Shown piece by piece: positions 8,873 through 16,387 of a stretch of 33,815 nucleotides of DNA. Position numbers and translations under genes: made by a program. Origin of the DNA: JAMWZF01 sp041628615 (GTDB lineage: Bacteria; Pseudomonadota; Alphaproteobacteria; Rhodobacterales; Rhodobacteraceae). The DNA lies in the NCBI GenBank assembly GCA_041628615.1, contig JBFKOW010000014.1, positions 1-33,815 on the forward strand, read 5' to 3'. The notes beneath the pieces are model-generated. The model had not been told where the DNA came from. It made no database searches and was given only the letters and a program-made list of their open reading frames with translations. The number at the start of each line of letters is the position of its first letter. Position 1 is the stretch's first letter.

Positions 8873-10880
8873 GAAGCTCGGCCTGCGGCTGCGCTTCGCG
8901 CTGTTCTTCGCGGCGCTGGCCGCCGGCGGTTCGGCGGCCTTCGGGCTGGGGGCATGGCTGGGCCTGACGCGGGCGGGCGGCCCGGCGGACGGCTACATCA
9001 TCGCCTGGCTGGTGGGCAGCTTCGCGCTGATCGGGCTGGCGGCGTGGATCGGGCTGCTGTTCGACCAGAACGTGGCGCAGCCGATCCGCGGGCTGGCGGC
9101 CGACCTGCTGACCCGGGCGCGGGCCGACGTGTCGGTCGAGATCGACGAACAGCCGGCCCGCTATCTCGGCTCGATCGGGCCGGCGGCTCAGTCGATCTAC
9201 CGCGCCCTCGACGCGGCCCGCCGCAGCCAGGAGCGGACCCTGGCGGAAAAGACCGCCACCATGGCCCGCGACAAGGCGCTGTTCGAGGCGCTGGTGCGCG
9301 ATCTTGCCGAGGGGATCGTGGTGATCGCTCCGGACGGGCAGATCCTGCTTTACAACCAGGTCGCGGTGGAGGTCCTCGGGGATCTCGGGATCGACCGGCC
9401 GCTCGGCCGGTTCATCGGTCTCGACCCGGTGCTGGCGGCGGCGGGGCGGGTCGGGCACGGTCCCGGGGCCGCGGCGACCGGCGGCAGCGCCCCGTTCCTG
9501 ACCGCGACGCCGGACGGCGCGACCCTGCTGTCCGGGGCGGTGACCTCGTTCGGCGTCGGCGACGAACGTCTGGGTCACGTGCTGATCTTCCGCGACGCCA
9601 CCGAGGACCTGCGCGATCACGCGGCGCTGGACGGCGTGCTGACCGACATCCTCGACCGCGCCCGCCGCCCGGCGATGGCGATCGGCGCGGTGCTCGACGT
9701 GCTGGAGCAGGCCGAGTCGATGCCGCCCGCGGACCTGGCCCGCTTCACCGCCGCCCTGCGCGACGAGGTGACCCGGCTGGGCGAGGCGGTCCAGGCGGCC
9801 GAGCGGCGGCAGTCCGAGATGTCGGGCTCGCGCTGGCCGATGCGCGATCTCGACCCGGCCGAGATCCTCGACGGGCTGCGGGCGGCGCATGCCGACATCT
9901 TCGCCGCGCCCGACGGCGAGGCGCGGGACCTGCGGCTGCATTGCGACGGCTTCGCGATCACCCGGCTCTGGGACAAGCTTCTCGCCGCGCTGACCTGCGA
10001 CGGCGGGCGCAGCGGCTACGCCTTCGGTCTCGACCCCGAGGGCGACACGGTAAACATCGTGCTGCGCTGGGACGGACCGGCCTTCCGGCAGTCCCTGCTC
10101 GACACCATCCTCGACGAACCGCTGGCCGATGCCTACGGGCCCTATTCCGGGCGGGACGCGCTGCGCGCGCACCGGACCGACCTGTGGATCGCGCCGGGCC
10201 CGCGGCTCGTCATGCCGGTGATGGCCGCCCGGGGGGCAAGCGGCGCGCCGCGCCGGGACCGGCCCGATTTCTACGATTTCACCCGCCGGGGCGCGGGGCA
10301 GGGCGGCGGGCTCGGCGACATCGCCTACGTGGTCTTCGACACCGAGACGACGGGGCTCGACACCCGGACCGACGCGGTGGTGCAGATCGCCGGGGTCCGG
10401 GTGCTGCGCGACCGCTGGGTCCGGGGCGAGGTCTTCGACAGCCTCGTCGCGCCGGGCCGGGCGATCCCCGAAGCCTCGAGCCGGGTGCACGGGATCACCG
10501 ACGCCATGGTGCGGGACGCGCCCGGCTTCGCCGCGGTCGCCGCCGGGTTCGCCGCCTTCGCGGAAGGCGCCGTGCTCGTCGCCCACCACGCCGAGTTCGA
10601 CATGGCCTTCCTGCGGCGGATCGAGTCCGAGGGGGGGCCGCGCTTTCCCAACCCGGTGCTCTGCACCGCCCGGCTTTCGGCCAAGCTTTACAGCCACGAG
10701 ACCGACCACACGCTCGACGCTCTCGCCGAGCGCTACGGCATCACGCTGGACGAGGCCGTGCGCCACACCGCGCTCGGCGACGCGGTCGCAACGGCCGAGG
10801 TGTTCCTCAAGATGCTGCCGGTCCTGGCCGAGCACGGCATTCACAGCCTCGAGGACGCGCTCGCCTTCCAGAGCGCCTGA
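8865..10880 (+). CDS. Membrane PAS/degenerate histidine kinase fused to DEDDh 3'-5' exonuclease
   Basis: Predicted 671-aa fusion. Two membrane helices (about 10-32 and 43-65) precede a HAMP-like linker and a PAS-like domain (about 140-245). Residues about 250-310 resemble a histidine-kinase dimerisation helix, but the SHELRTPL-equivalent reads LDRARRPA, with Asp264 where His should be. The following ATPase-like region (about 340-440) lacks clear N and G boxes. The C-terminus (about 485-671) is a complete DnaQ-type exonuclease: D492 and E494 in FDTETTG, D579 in HHAEFDMAF, and H634 and D639 in RHTALGDA. It overlaps the receiver gene by eight bases. The substrate, whether DNA, RNA or a nucleotide, is unknown. 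Similar exonucleases accompany VC_2705 clusters elsewhere. Confidence 0.88.
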   Translation: MRRKLGLRLRFALFFAALAAGGSAAFGLGAWLGLTRAGGPADGYIIAWLVGSFALIGLAAWIGLLFDQNVAQPIRGLAADLLTRARADVSVEIDEQPARYLGSIGPAAQSIYRALDAARRSQERTLAEKTATMARDKALFEALVRDLAEGIVVIAPDGQILLYNQVAVEVLGDLGIDRPLGRFIGLDPVLAAAGRVGHGPGAAATGGSAPFLTATPDGATLLSGAVTSFGVGDERLGHVLIFRDATEDLRDHAALDGVLTDILDRARRPAMAIGAVLDVLEQAESMPPADLARFTAALRDEVTRLGEAVQAAERRQSEMSGSRWPMRDLDPAEILDGLRAAHADIFAAPDGEARDLRLHCDGFAITRLWDKLLAALTCDGGRSGYAFGLDPEGDTVNIVLRWDGPAFRQSLLDTILDEPLADAYGPYSGRDALRAHRTDLWIAPGPRLVMPVMAARGASGAPRRDRPDFYDFTRRGAGQGGGLGDIAYVVFDTETTGLDTRTDAVVQIAGVRVLRDRWVRGEVFDSLVAPGRAIPEASSRVHGITDAMVRDAPGFAAVAAGFAAFAEGAVLVAHHAEFDMAFLRRIESEGGPRFPNPVLCTARLSAKLYSHETDHTLDALAERYGITLDEAVRHTALGDAVATAEVFLKMLPVLAEHGIHSLEDALAFQSA

Positions 10881-10947
10881 CCGCCGGGGCGACCCCGGGT
10901 TTGCGGCGAGGCATTGACTTCGCCGCCCTTTCGCGCCAGAAGGTCAA

Positions 10948-10972
10948 AATTGGTATGACAAACTTACCAATT
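10948..10972. promoter_or_regulatory. GntR/FadR-type operator upstream of lldD
   Basis: Arms AATTGGTA (10948-10955) and TACCAATT (10965-10972) form a perfect 8-bp inverted repeat with a nine-base spacer, in an AT-rich patch 36 bases upstream of the lldD start. The inner part TGGTATGACAA resembles the FadR/LldR-family half-site pattern TNGTNNNACNA. A TTGACT hexamer at 10916-10921 could be the -35. No GntR gene lies in the window, so the regulator would act from elsewhere. Confidence 0.6.
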
Positions 10973-11007
10973 CCGACGAAATGCCGGCCAGTAGCGCGGA
11001 GGGACCG

Positions 11008-12168
11008 ATGGGACTGAACAACTGCCACAACTTCCAGGACTTCCGCCGGTTGGCGAAGCGCCGGCTGCCGGCGCCGATCTTCCACTACATCGACGGGGCC
11101 GCCGACGACGAACTGACCTACCGGCGCAATACCGAGGCCTATGGCGACGTCGATCTCGTGCCGAACGTGCTCGCCGGGGTGGACGAGGTGGACATGTCGG
11201 TCGAGGTCATGGGCCAGAAGCTGGCGATGCCGATCTACTGCGCCCCGACCGCGCTGCAGCGGCTGTTCCACCACGAGGGCGAACGCGCCGTGGCCCGTGC
11301 CGCGACGAAATACGGCACCATGTTCGGCATCTCGTCGCTGGCCACCGTGACCTGCGAGGAGATCGCCAAGATCGCGCCGGGCCCGAAGATGTTCCAGTTC
11401 TACTTTCACAAGGACCGGGGCCTGAACGACGCGCTGCTGGAACGGGCGCGGGCCGCCAATTACAACGTCATGGCGCTGACCGTGGACACGATCACCGGCG
11501 GCAACCGCGAGCGCGACCTGCGCACCGGCTTCACCTCGCCGCCCAAGCTTACCCCGTCCTCGCTGCTCAGCTTCGCCACCCACCCGATGTGGGCGTGGAA
11601 CTTCCTCACCAAGGAGAAGTTCGACATGCCGCACCTGTCGGGGCACGTGAAGCAGGGCACCAACGTCGCGGTGTCGGTGGGCGAATACTTCTCCACCATG
11701 CTCGACCAGTCGATGAACTGGAAGGACGCCGAGAAGCTCTGCGCCCAGTGGGGCGGGCAGTTCGCGCTGAAGGGCGTGATGAGCGTCGAGGACGCCAAGC
11801 GGGCGGTCGACATCGGCTGCACCGGGATCATGGTTTCGAACCACGGCGGCCGCCAGCTCGACGGGTCGCGCGCGCCGTTCGACCAGCTGGCGGAGATCTG
11901 CGACGCCGTAGGCGACAAGATTGACGTGATCTGCGAGGGCGGCATCCAGCGCGGCACCCACGTGCTCAAGGCGCTGTCGGTCGGGGCCAAGGCCTGCTCC
12001 GGCGGCCGGCTCTACCTCTACGCGCTGGCCGCGGCGGGGCAGGCCGGGGTCGAGAAGGCGCTGGGCAGCCTGCGCACCGAGATCGAGCGCGACATGAAGC
12101 TCATGGGGGTCACGAAGCTCGACCAGCTCGGCCGCGGCAACCTGCGCTGGCACCACCGCGCCGCCTGA
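11008..12168 (+). CDS. lldD: FMN-dependent L-lactate dehydrogenase / alpha-hydroxy-acid oxidase
   Basis: Predicted 386-aa flavoenzyme oxidising L-lactate (or a related 2-hydroxy acid) to the 2-oxo acid, passing electrons to the respiratory chain. The start at 11008 is preferred over ATG 10981 because GGAGGG lies at 10998-11003. Family landmarks are HYIDGAADDE near the N-terminus, QFYFHKDR, catalytic K255, H279 and R282 in SNHGGRQLDGSRAPFDQ, and the FMN phosphate loop CEGGIQRGTHVLKAL. Length is normal for the family. A GntR/LldR-like operator upstream supports lactate over glycolate or mandelate, though substrate is not certain. It is convergent with the ammonia-lyase gene. Confidence 0.9.
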   Translation: MGLNNCHNFQDFRRLAKRRLPAPIFHYIDGAADDELTYRRNTEAYGDVDLVPNVLAGVDEVDMSVEVMGQKLAMPIYCAPTALQRLFHHEGERAVARAATKYGTMFGISSLATVTCEEIAKIAPGPKMFQFYFHKDRGLNDALLERARAANYNVMALTVDTITGGNRERDLRTGFTSPPKLTPSSLLSFATHPMWAWNFLTKEKFDMPHLSGHVKQGTNVAVSVGEYFSTMLDQSMNWKDAEKLCAQWGGQFALKGVMSVEDAKRAVDIGCTGIMVSNHGGRQLDGSRAPFDQLAEICDAVGDKIDVICEGGIQRGTHVLKALSVGAKACSGGRLYLYALAAAGQAGVEKALGSLRTEIERDMKLMGVTKLDQLGRGNLRWHHRAA

Positions 12169-12183
12169 CCCGGCGCGCCCCGA

Positions 12184-13395
12184 TCAGAGCCCGGCGTCGG
12201 TCCTGAGCTGGAAGCCGGCGCCGCGCAGCGCCGTCACCACGGACTCGACGTGGTGACGGTCCCGCGCCTCGATCACCACCTCGAGTTCGGCCTGCTTGAG
12301 CGACACGGTCTGCATCATCCGCTGGTGCAGCACCTCGACCACGTTGGCGCCCATGTCGCCGAGGATGCGGGCGATCCGGGCCAGCTGTCCGGGGGTGTCG
12401 TCGATCTCGAAGGTCAGGCGGGCGATCCGGCCCTCGCGCACCAGCCCGCGCAGGATCAGCGTCGACAGCAGCCGCGAATCGATGTTGCCGCCGCAGACGA
12501 CAAGACCGACCTTGCGGCCGCGATAGGCGGCGAGGTGCTTGCGGATCACCGCGAGCCCGGCGCCCGGCGCGCCCTCGGCGACCAGCTTCTCGTGGCTGAG
12601 CAGGTCGAAGATCGCGTCCTCGATCTCGGCCTCCGAGGCGGTGTCGACCCGGGCGACACGGTCGCGGATCAGCGCGAGGTTGGCCTCCGACGGCGCCCGC
12701 ACCGCGATGCCCTCGGCGACGGTCGGACCGTCGATCCGGGGCGGCCGGCCGGCGAGCGCGGCGCTCACCGCGTCGAACAGTTCGGCCTGCGCCCCGACGA
12801 GCTCGATCCCCGGCTTGAGCGCCTTCGCCGCAACCGCCATCCCGGCCAGCAGCCCGCCGCCGCCCACCGGAACCACCAGCACGTCGAGATCGGGGGCGTC
12901 CTCGAGCATCTCCACCGCGACGGTCCCCTGTCCGGCGGCGACCACGGGGTCGTCGAACGGGTGAATGAAGGTCAGGCCCCGCTCGGCCGCCATGCGGTGG
13001 GTGAAGGCGACGCTCTCGTCGAAGGCGCTGCCGTGCAGGACCACCTCGGCGCCGAAATCCTCGGTCCGCTTCACCTTGTTGAAGGGGGTGGCCTCGGGCA
13101 TCACGATCACCGACCGGATCCCAAGCCGGGTGGCGTGGTAGGCGACGCCCTGCGCGTGGTTGCCGGCGCTGCAGGCGATGACCCCGCTCTCCCGCTGCGC
13201 CGGGTCGAGGGTCAGCAGCTTGGCAAGCGCGCCGCGGGCCTTGAACGAATTGGTGTGCTGCAGGTTCTCGAGCTTGAGGTGCAGGTCGATGCCGTAGAGC
13301 AGCGACAGCCGGGTGGCCGGGACCAGAGGGGTGCGGATCGTGGCGGGGGCGATCGCCGCGTGGGTGCTGCGGATCGTCTCGAGGCTGAGCGTCAT
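12184..13395 (-). CDS. ilvA: Threonine ammonia-lyase with C-terminal ACT domain
   Basis: Predicted 403-aa PLP enzyme deaminating threonine to 2-oxobutanoate, the first step to isoleucine. The start at 13395 was chosen because homologues begin near MTLSLETIRSTHAAI and a GAAGGG ribosome site lies at 13405-13410. PLP Lys52 lies in NSFKARGA, SAGNHAQG is at 76-83, and the phosphate loop GGGG is at 178-181. Residues about 325-403 form one ACT-like domain, giving the medium-length, single-ACT form rather than the 500-aa two-ACT form of enteric bacteria. Feedback control by isoleucine is therefore uncertain. A TTGACA hexamer on the minus strand (13467-13472) lacks a clear -10. Confidence 0.93.
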   Translation of the reverse strand: MTLSLETIRSTHAAIAPATIRTPLVPATRLSLLYGIDLHLKLENLQHTNSFKARGALAKLLTLDPAQRESGVIACSAGNHAQGVAYHATRLGIRSVIVMPEATPFNKVKRTEDFGAEVVLHGSAFDESVAFTHRMAAERGLTFIHPFDDPVVAAGQGTVAVEMLEDAPDLDVLVVPVGGGGLLAGMAVAAKALKPGIELVGAQAELFDAVSAALAGRPPRIDGPTVAEGIAVRAPSEANLALIRDRVARVDTASEAEIEDAIFDLLSHEKLVAEGAPGAGLAVIRKHLAAYRGRKVGLVVCGGNIDSRLLSTLILRGLVREGRIARLTFEIDDTPGQLARIARILGDMGANVVEVLHQRMMQTVSLKQAELEVVIEARDRHHVESVVTALRGAGFQLRTDAGL

Positions 13396-13508
13396 CGTCG
13401 GCGGCCCTTCGCGGGGTTCGGGGGCCGGTCCCGCCCCCATTCCGGGGTCGCCCGCGGCAGGCGCGTTGTCAAGCGGCGGAGGCCGCTACCGCCGGACGCT
13501 GCGCCGGA

Positions 13509-14237
13509 TCAGAATGCCGCCGCCGCCGCCAGCCGGCCGTCGAGGATCTCGCGCACGGTGTCCAGTTCCTCGCCGATGCCGGCGCCGAAGGACATGTTGA
13601 AGGCGACCGCCTCGATCGCCGAGGCCAGCTTGCGGTCCGAGGTCGACTGCGCCAGCCCGCCGAGGAACTGGATCGCGTAGGCCACCGAGGCCTCGTCTCC
13701 GGGGTCGGGGAGCAGGGCGCGGGCATGGGCGTAATCGTCGCGCAGCGCCAGCGGGTCGGGGTCCACGGTCTCGCCGCTGAGCGGCCGCAGGCCGGCCGGA
13801 CGCCGCTCGGGCGGCAGATGGTCGAGGATCACCGACTGGAAATGCCCGAGGCTGCCCACGGGCTTGTCGAGGAACCCGTCGGCCCCGGCCCGGAGCGCCC
13901 GGTCGGCGGCGCCGGGATCGCCGCTGGTCCCGAGGATCACGTCGGCGCGGGGCGAACCCGAGGCCGCCTCGGAGATCAGCTCGGTCCCCGACCCGTCCGG
14001 CAGGCCGAGATCGACGATCAGCACGTTCGGCCGGTAGACCCGCAGGTGGCGGCGGGCATGGTCGAGACTGTCGGCCCGGCGGATCCGCGCCCCGGACTTG
14101 ATGCACAGCAGGCGCAGCGCCTCGCAGGCATAGCGGCTGTCCTCCACGGCAAGGATGGTGAGCCCGAGCAGCGGACGGTTCGCGGTGGGCGGGCGGCTCA
14201 TCAGGAAGTCTTCGAGAGTGTCCATTTGTGGCCCCAT
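13509..14237 (-). CDS. Receiver-domain protein with unassigned helical C-terminus
   Basis: Predicted 242-aa protein. Residues about 26-145 form a receiver domain (AVEDSRYACEALRLLC, phosphoacceptor Asp in NVLIVDLGLPDGSG, and switch Lys in FLDKPVG). The C-terminal 80 or so residues (from LALRDDYAHARALL onward) are helical, Ala-rich and have no DNA-binding or enzymatic signature I recognise. The start is uncertain: ATG 14237, 14225 and 14201 are all in frame and none has a strong ribosome site. A CtrA box lies 44 bases upstream, suggesting cell-cycle or CtrA-dependent expression. It is divergent from mce. Confidence 0.82.
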   Translation of the reverse strand: MGPQMDTLEDFLMSRPPTANRPLLGLTILAVEDSRYACEALRLLCIKSGARIRRADSLDHARRHLRVYRPNVLIVDLGLPDGSGTELISEAASGSPRADVILGTSGDPGAADRALRAGADGFLDKPVGSLGHFQSVILDHLPPERRPAGLRPLSGETVDPDPLALRDDYAHARALLPDPGDEASVAYAIQFLGGLAQSTSDRKLASAIEAVAFNMSFGAGIGEELDTVREILDGRLAAAAAF

Positions 14238-14280
14238 GGCAGCAGAATCAGGGTCATGCCCCAGCAGACACCAGACGTGG

Positions 14281-14295
14281 TTAAGCGGCGGTTAA
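14281..14295. promoter_or_regulatory. CtrA-binding box (TTAA-N7-TTAA)
   Basis: TTAAGCGGCGGTTAA matches the alphaproteobacterial CtrA consensus exactly: two TTAA quartets seven bases apart, in an otherwise GC-rich region. It lies 44 bases upstream of the receiver gene start on the minus strand and 115 bases upstream of mce. GANTC sites, the CcrM/GcrA target, occur on both sides at 14245-14249 and 14325-14329. Position favours control of the receiver gene. Confidence 0.7.
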
Positions 14296-14409
14296 GGCCG
14301 CGGGGTGGGCCGTGAACCTGTGATGAATCCGCGCATGCCTTGCCGTGCCGCGCTGCCGCCCCCATAACCGCCCAAGGGTTGCCTTGCGGGTCCGCAACAG
14401 GAGAATGCC

Positions 14410-14814
14410 ATGATCGGCCGACTGAACCACGTTGCCATCGCCGTGCCGGACCTCGAGGCCGCGGCGGCGCAATATGCCGGGCCCCTCGGTGCGAAGGTGG
14501 GCGCGCCGCAGGACGAGCCCGACCACGGCGTCACGGTGGTCTTCATCGAATTGCCGAACACCAAGATCGAACTGCTCCATCCGCTGGGCGAGGATTCCCC
14601 GATCGCCGGTTTCCTGGCCAAGAACCCGTCCGGCGGCATCCATCACGTCTGCTACGAGGTCGAGGACATCCGCGCCGCCGCCGCCAAGCTTCACGAGGCC
14701 GGCGCCCGGGTCCTCGGCAGCGGCGAGCCCAAGATCGGCGCCCACGGCAAGCCGGTCCTGTTCCTGCATCCGAAGGACTTCAACGGCTGCCTGATCGAAC
14801 TCGAGGAGGTCTGA
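14410..14814 (+). CDS. mce: Methylmalonyl-CoA epimerase
   Basis: Predicted 134-aa enzyme interconverting (S)- and (R)-methylmalonyl-CoA, between propionyl-CoA carboxylase and methylmalonyl-CoA mutase. It belongs to the vicinal-oxygen-chelate fold. LNHVAIAVPDLEAA gives metal ligand H7, GGIHHVCYEVEDI supplies the second-half His, and the terminal CLIELEEV carries the last Glu. Length is normal. An AGGAGA ribosome site precedes the ATG. DUF1467 follows after four bases, an arrangement common in Rhodobacterales and Rhizobiales. Confidence 0.95.
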   Translation: MIGRLNHVAIAVPDLEAAAAQYAGPLGAKVGAPQDEPDHGVTVVFIELPNTKIELLHPLGEDSPIAGFLAKNPSGGIHHVCYEVEDIRAAAAKLHEAGARVLGSGEPKIGAHGKPVLFLHPKDFNGCLIELEEV

Positions 14815-14818
14815 GGGC

Positions 14819-15109
14819 ATGGGCATCACCTCTGCCATCGTGCTGTTCGCCGTGGTCTGGTTCATGACCTTCTTCGTGGTCCTGCCGCTTCGGCTGACCA
14901 CCCAGGGCGAGGCCGGCGAGGTCGTGCCGGGCACCCACCGGAGCGCCCCGGCGGACCCGCAACTGCGCCGCAAGGTGCAGCTGACGACCTGGTGGGCGCT
15001 GGGGATCTGGGCGGTGATCGCCGGGGTGATCCTGTCGGGCTGGATCTCGGTCCGGGACATCGACGTGTTCGACCGGATGGGCCCACCCGCGGCGGCGCAG
15101 GACCGCTAG
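14819..15109 (+). CDS. DUF1467 family two-TM membrane protein
   Basis: Predicted 96-aa inner-membrane protein with two helices (about residues 3-24 and 57-78). SAIVLFAVVWFMTFFVVLPL and the central TTQGEAGEVVPGTHRSAP are the hallmarks of DUF1467, an alphaproteobacterial family of unknown function usually found next to mce. It starts four bases after mce, so the two are surely cotranscribed. Its TAG stop overlaps the stop of the convergent CysZ-like gene in a shared CTAG. Confidence 0.9.
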   Translation: MGITSAIVLFAVVWFMTFFVVLPLRLTTQGEAGEVVPGTHRSAPADPQLRRKVQLTTWWALGIWAVIAGVILSGWISVRDIDVFDRMGPPAAAQDR

Positions 15110-15795
15110 CGCGCCGCCAGCCGGTGGTAGAGATGGGTGAAGGTCGCCGCGCCGATGATCGGCACGGCGAGGTTCAGGATCGGCACCGACAGCGGCACCG
15201 CCATCAGGCACCCGGCGACCCAGACCTGCCCGGCATTGGCCTTGCGCAGCTTCTTCGCGGTGTCCCGGCCCTCGCGCCGCCTCGCCGCCATCTGGAAATA
15301 CTCCCGGCCCAGAAGGTAGCCGTTCAGCCCGAAGAAGATCAGCGGCGCAACGAAGGGCAGGGCAACGTAGGCCACGATCGCAAGGATGTTGGCGCCGATC
15401 AGAACCCCGAGAAAGTTGACCGTGTCGCGCAGCTGCTCGCCCCAGCCGAGCCTCGGCACCGGCGGCAGGTGCGGGTAATGCTCGTCCTCGACCGCCTGCG
15501 CCACGTCGTCGAGAAACAGCGAGGTGATGGCCGAGGCGACGGGGATCATCAGGAAGATCGACAGGGCGATCATCAGAAAGAACGAGCCGAAGCCCAGCAG
15601 GTCGCCGAGCCACTCGACCCGGCCGACGCCGGGCAGCTCGATCCCCTCGCCGGTCAGGGCGGTGACCAGCCAGAGCAATCCGGCATAGGTCGCGACAAGC
15701 AGCGCGAAGGTCAGGCCGATGCCGAGCCAGAGGACGCGGGTGAAGCGCCGGTCCGTGATCTGGGACAAGGCCTTGAAAAAGTCGGCGAGGATCAT
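15106..15795 (-). CDS. EI24/CysZ-family membrane protein
   Basis: Predicted 229-aa inner-membrane protein with four long hydrophobic segments. FLDDVAQAVEDEHYP after the second membrane segment and FFGLNGYLLGREYFQMAARRR are typical of EI24-domain (CysZ-like) proteins. CysZ of enteric bacteria moves sulfate, but alphaproteobacterial members are not tied to cysteine genes and no such genes are nearby, so a sulfate role should not be assumed. Its ATG overlaps the nitroreductase stop (ATGA at 15792-15795), so it is the last gene of a four-gene minus-strand operon. Confidence 0.88.
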   Translation of the reverse strand: MILADFFKALSQITDRRFTRVLWLGIGLTFALLVATYAGLLWLVTALTGEGIELPGVGRVEWLGDLLGFGSFFLMIALSIFLMIPVASAITSLFLDDVAQAVEDEHYPHLPPVPRLGWGEQLRDTVNFLGVLIGANILAIVAYVALPFVAPLIFFGLNGYLLGREYFQMAARRREGRDTAKKLRKANAGQVWVAGCLMAVPLSVPILNLAVPIIGAATFTHLYHRLAAR

Positions 15796-16370
15796 TGCTG
15801 GACCCAGCGCACCTTGGCAACGAGGTCGGGCCGTGGCCGCTCGGGCGGGGCGGCGGTCTCGGTGCCGAGGTGGATCATGCCGGCCAGCCGCTCCGACGGC
15901 GCAAGGCCGAGCTCCCCCTCCACGAACCCACGGTCATGGGCCGGCCATCCGGTGAGCCAGTTGGCCCCCCAGCCGGCGGCATGAGCGGCGTTAAGCAGGC
16001 CGAGGCAGACCGCGCCCGCCGAGAGGAGCTGTTCGACCTCGGGGACCTTTTCCGACGGCACCGGGGCCGACACCACCGCCACCGCGAGGTAGGCGCTGGC
16101 GTATTGCACCGCCATCCCGTCCACCTTGTCGGGATCCAGCCCGAGCGCCGCACCGCGCCGCCGGATCGCCGCGCCCAGGCGGTCCATCGCGGCGCTTTCC
16201 AGCACGATCAGCCGCCAGGGTTCGAGCTTGCCGTGATCGGGGCTGCGCAGCGCGGCCGCCAGGATCGGCTCCAGCTCGGCCCGGGTCGGCACCGGCAGGG
16301 TCAGCGTCCGCCACGGCCGGGACCGGCGGGCGAGCAGGAACTCCAGCGCGGCGGGATTCGGGGTCGGCAT
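15792..16370 (-). CDS. Nitroreductase family protein, YdjA-like
   Basis: Predicted 192-aa FMN-dependent oxidoreductase. The N-terminus LEFLLARRSRPWRTLTLPVP followed by LRSPDHGKLEPWRLIVLE matches the small YdjA-type nitroreductases, which act as dimers with FMN at the interface. GWGANWLTGWPAHD is the usual cofactor-contacting stretch. The natural substrate of this group is unknown. The start at 16370 has GAGAGG seven bases upstream. It lies 17 bases after the HDAC-family gene and overlaps the CysZ-like gene by four bases, so they form an operon. Confidence 0.9.
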   Translation of the reverse strand: MPTPNPAALEFLLARRSRPWRTLTLPVPTRAELEPILAAALRSPDHGKLEPWRLIVLESAAMDRLGAAIRRRGAALGLDPDKVDGMAVQYASAYLAVAVVSAPVPSEKVPEVEQLLSAGAVCLGLLNAAHAAGWGANWLTGWPAHDRGFVEGELGLAPSERLAGMIHLGTETAAPPERPRPDLVAKVRWVQQ

Positions 16371-16387
16371 CGGCGGCCTCTCGGGTG

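Noticed and set aside
8802..10844. 680-codon minus frame, and a 687-codon plus frame (8954-11017) over the exonuclease fusion
   Set aside because: Both are alternate frames of the kinase-like exonuclease gene with no recognisable motif.
13467..13472. Minus-strand TTGACA as the ilvA promoter -35
   Set aside because: No acceptable -10 lies 16-18 bases downstream, so it is not entered as a promoter.
13472..13487. Hairpin AGCGGC-GGAG-GCCGCT between the receiver and ilvA genes as a terminator
   Set aside because: It lacks a T-tract and lies between the end of ilvA's upstream region and the end of the receiver gene; such short GC stems are common here by chance.
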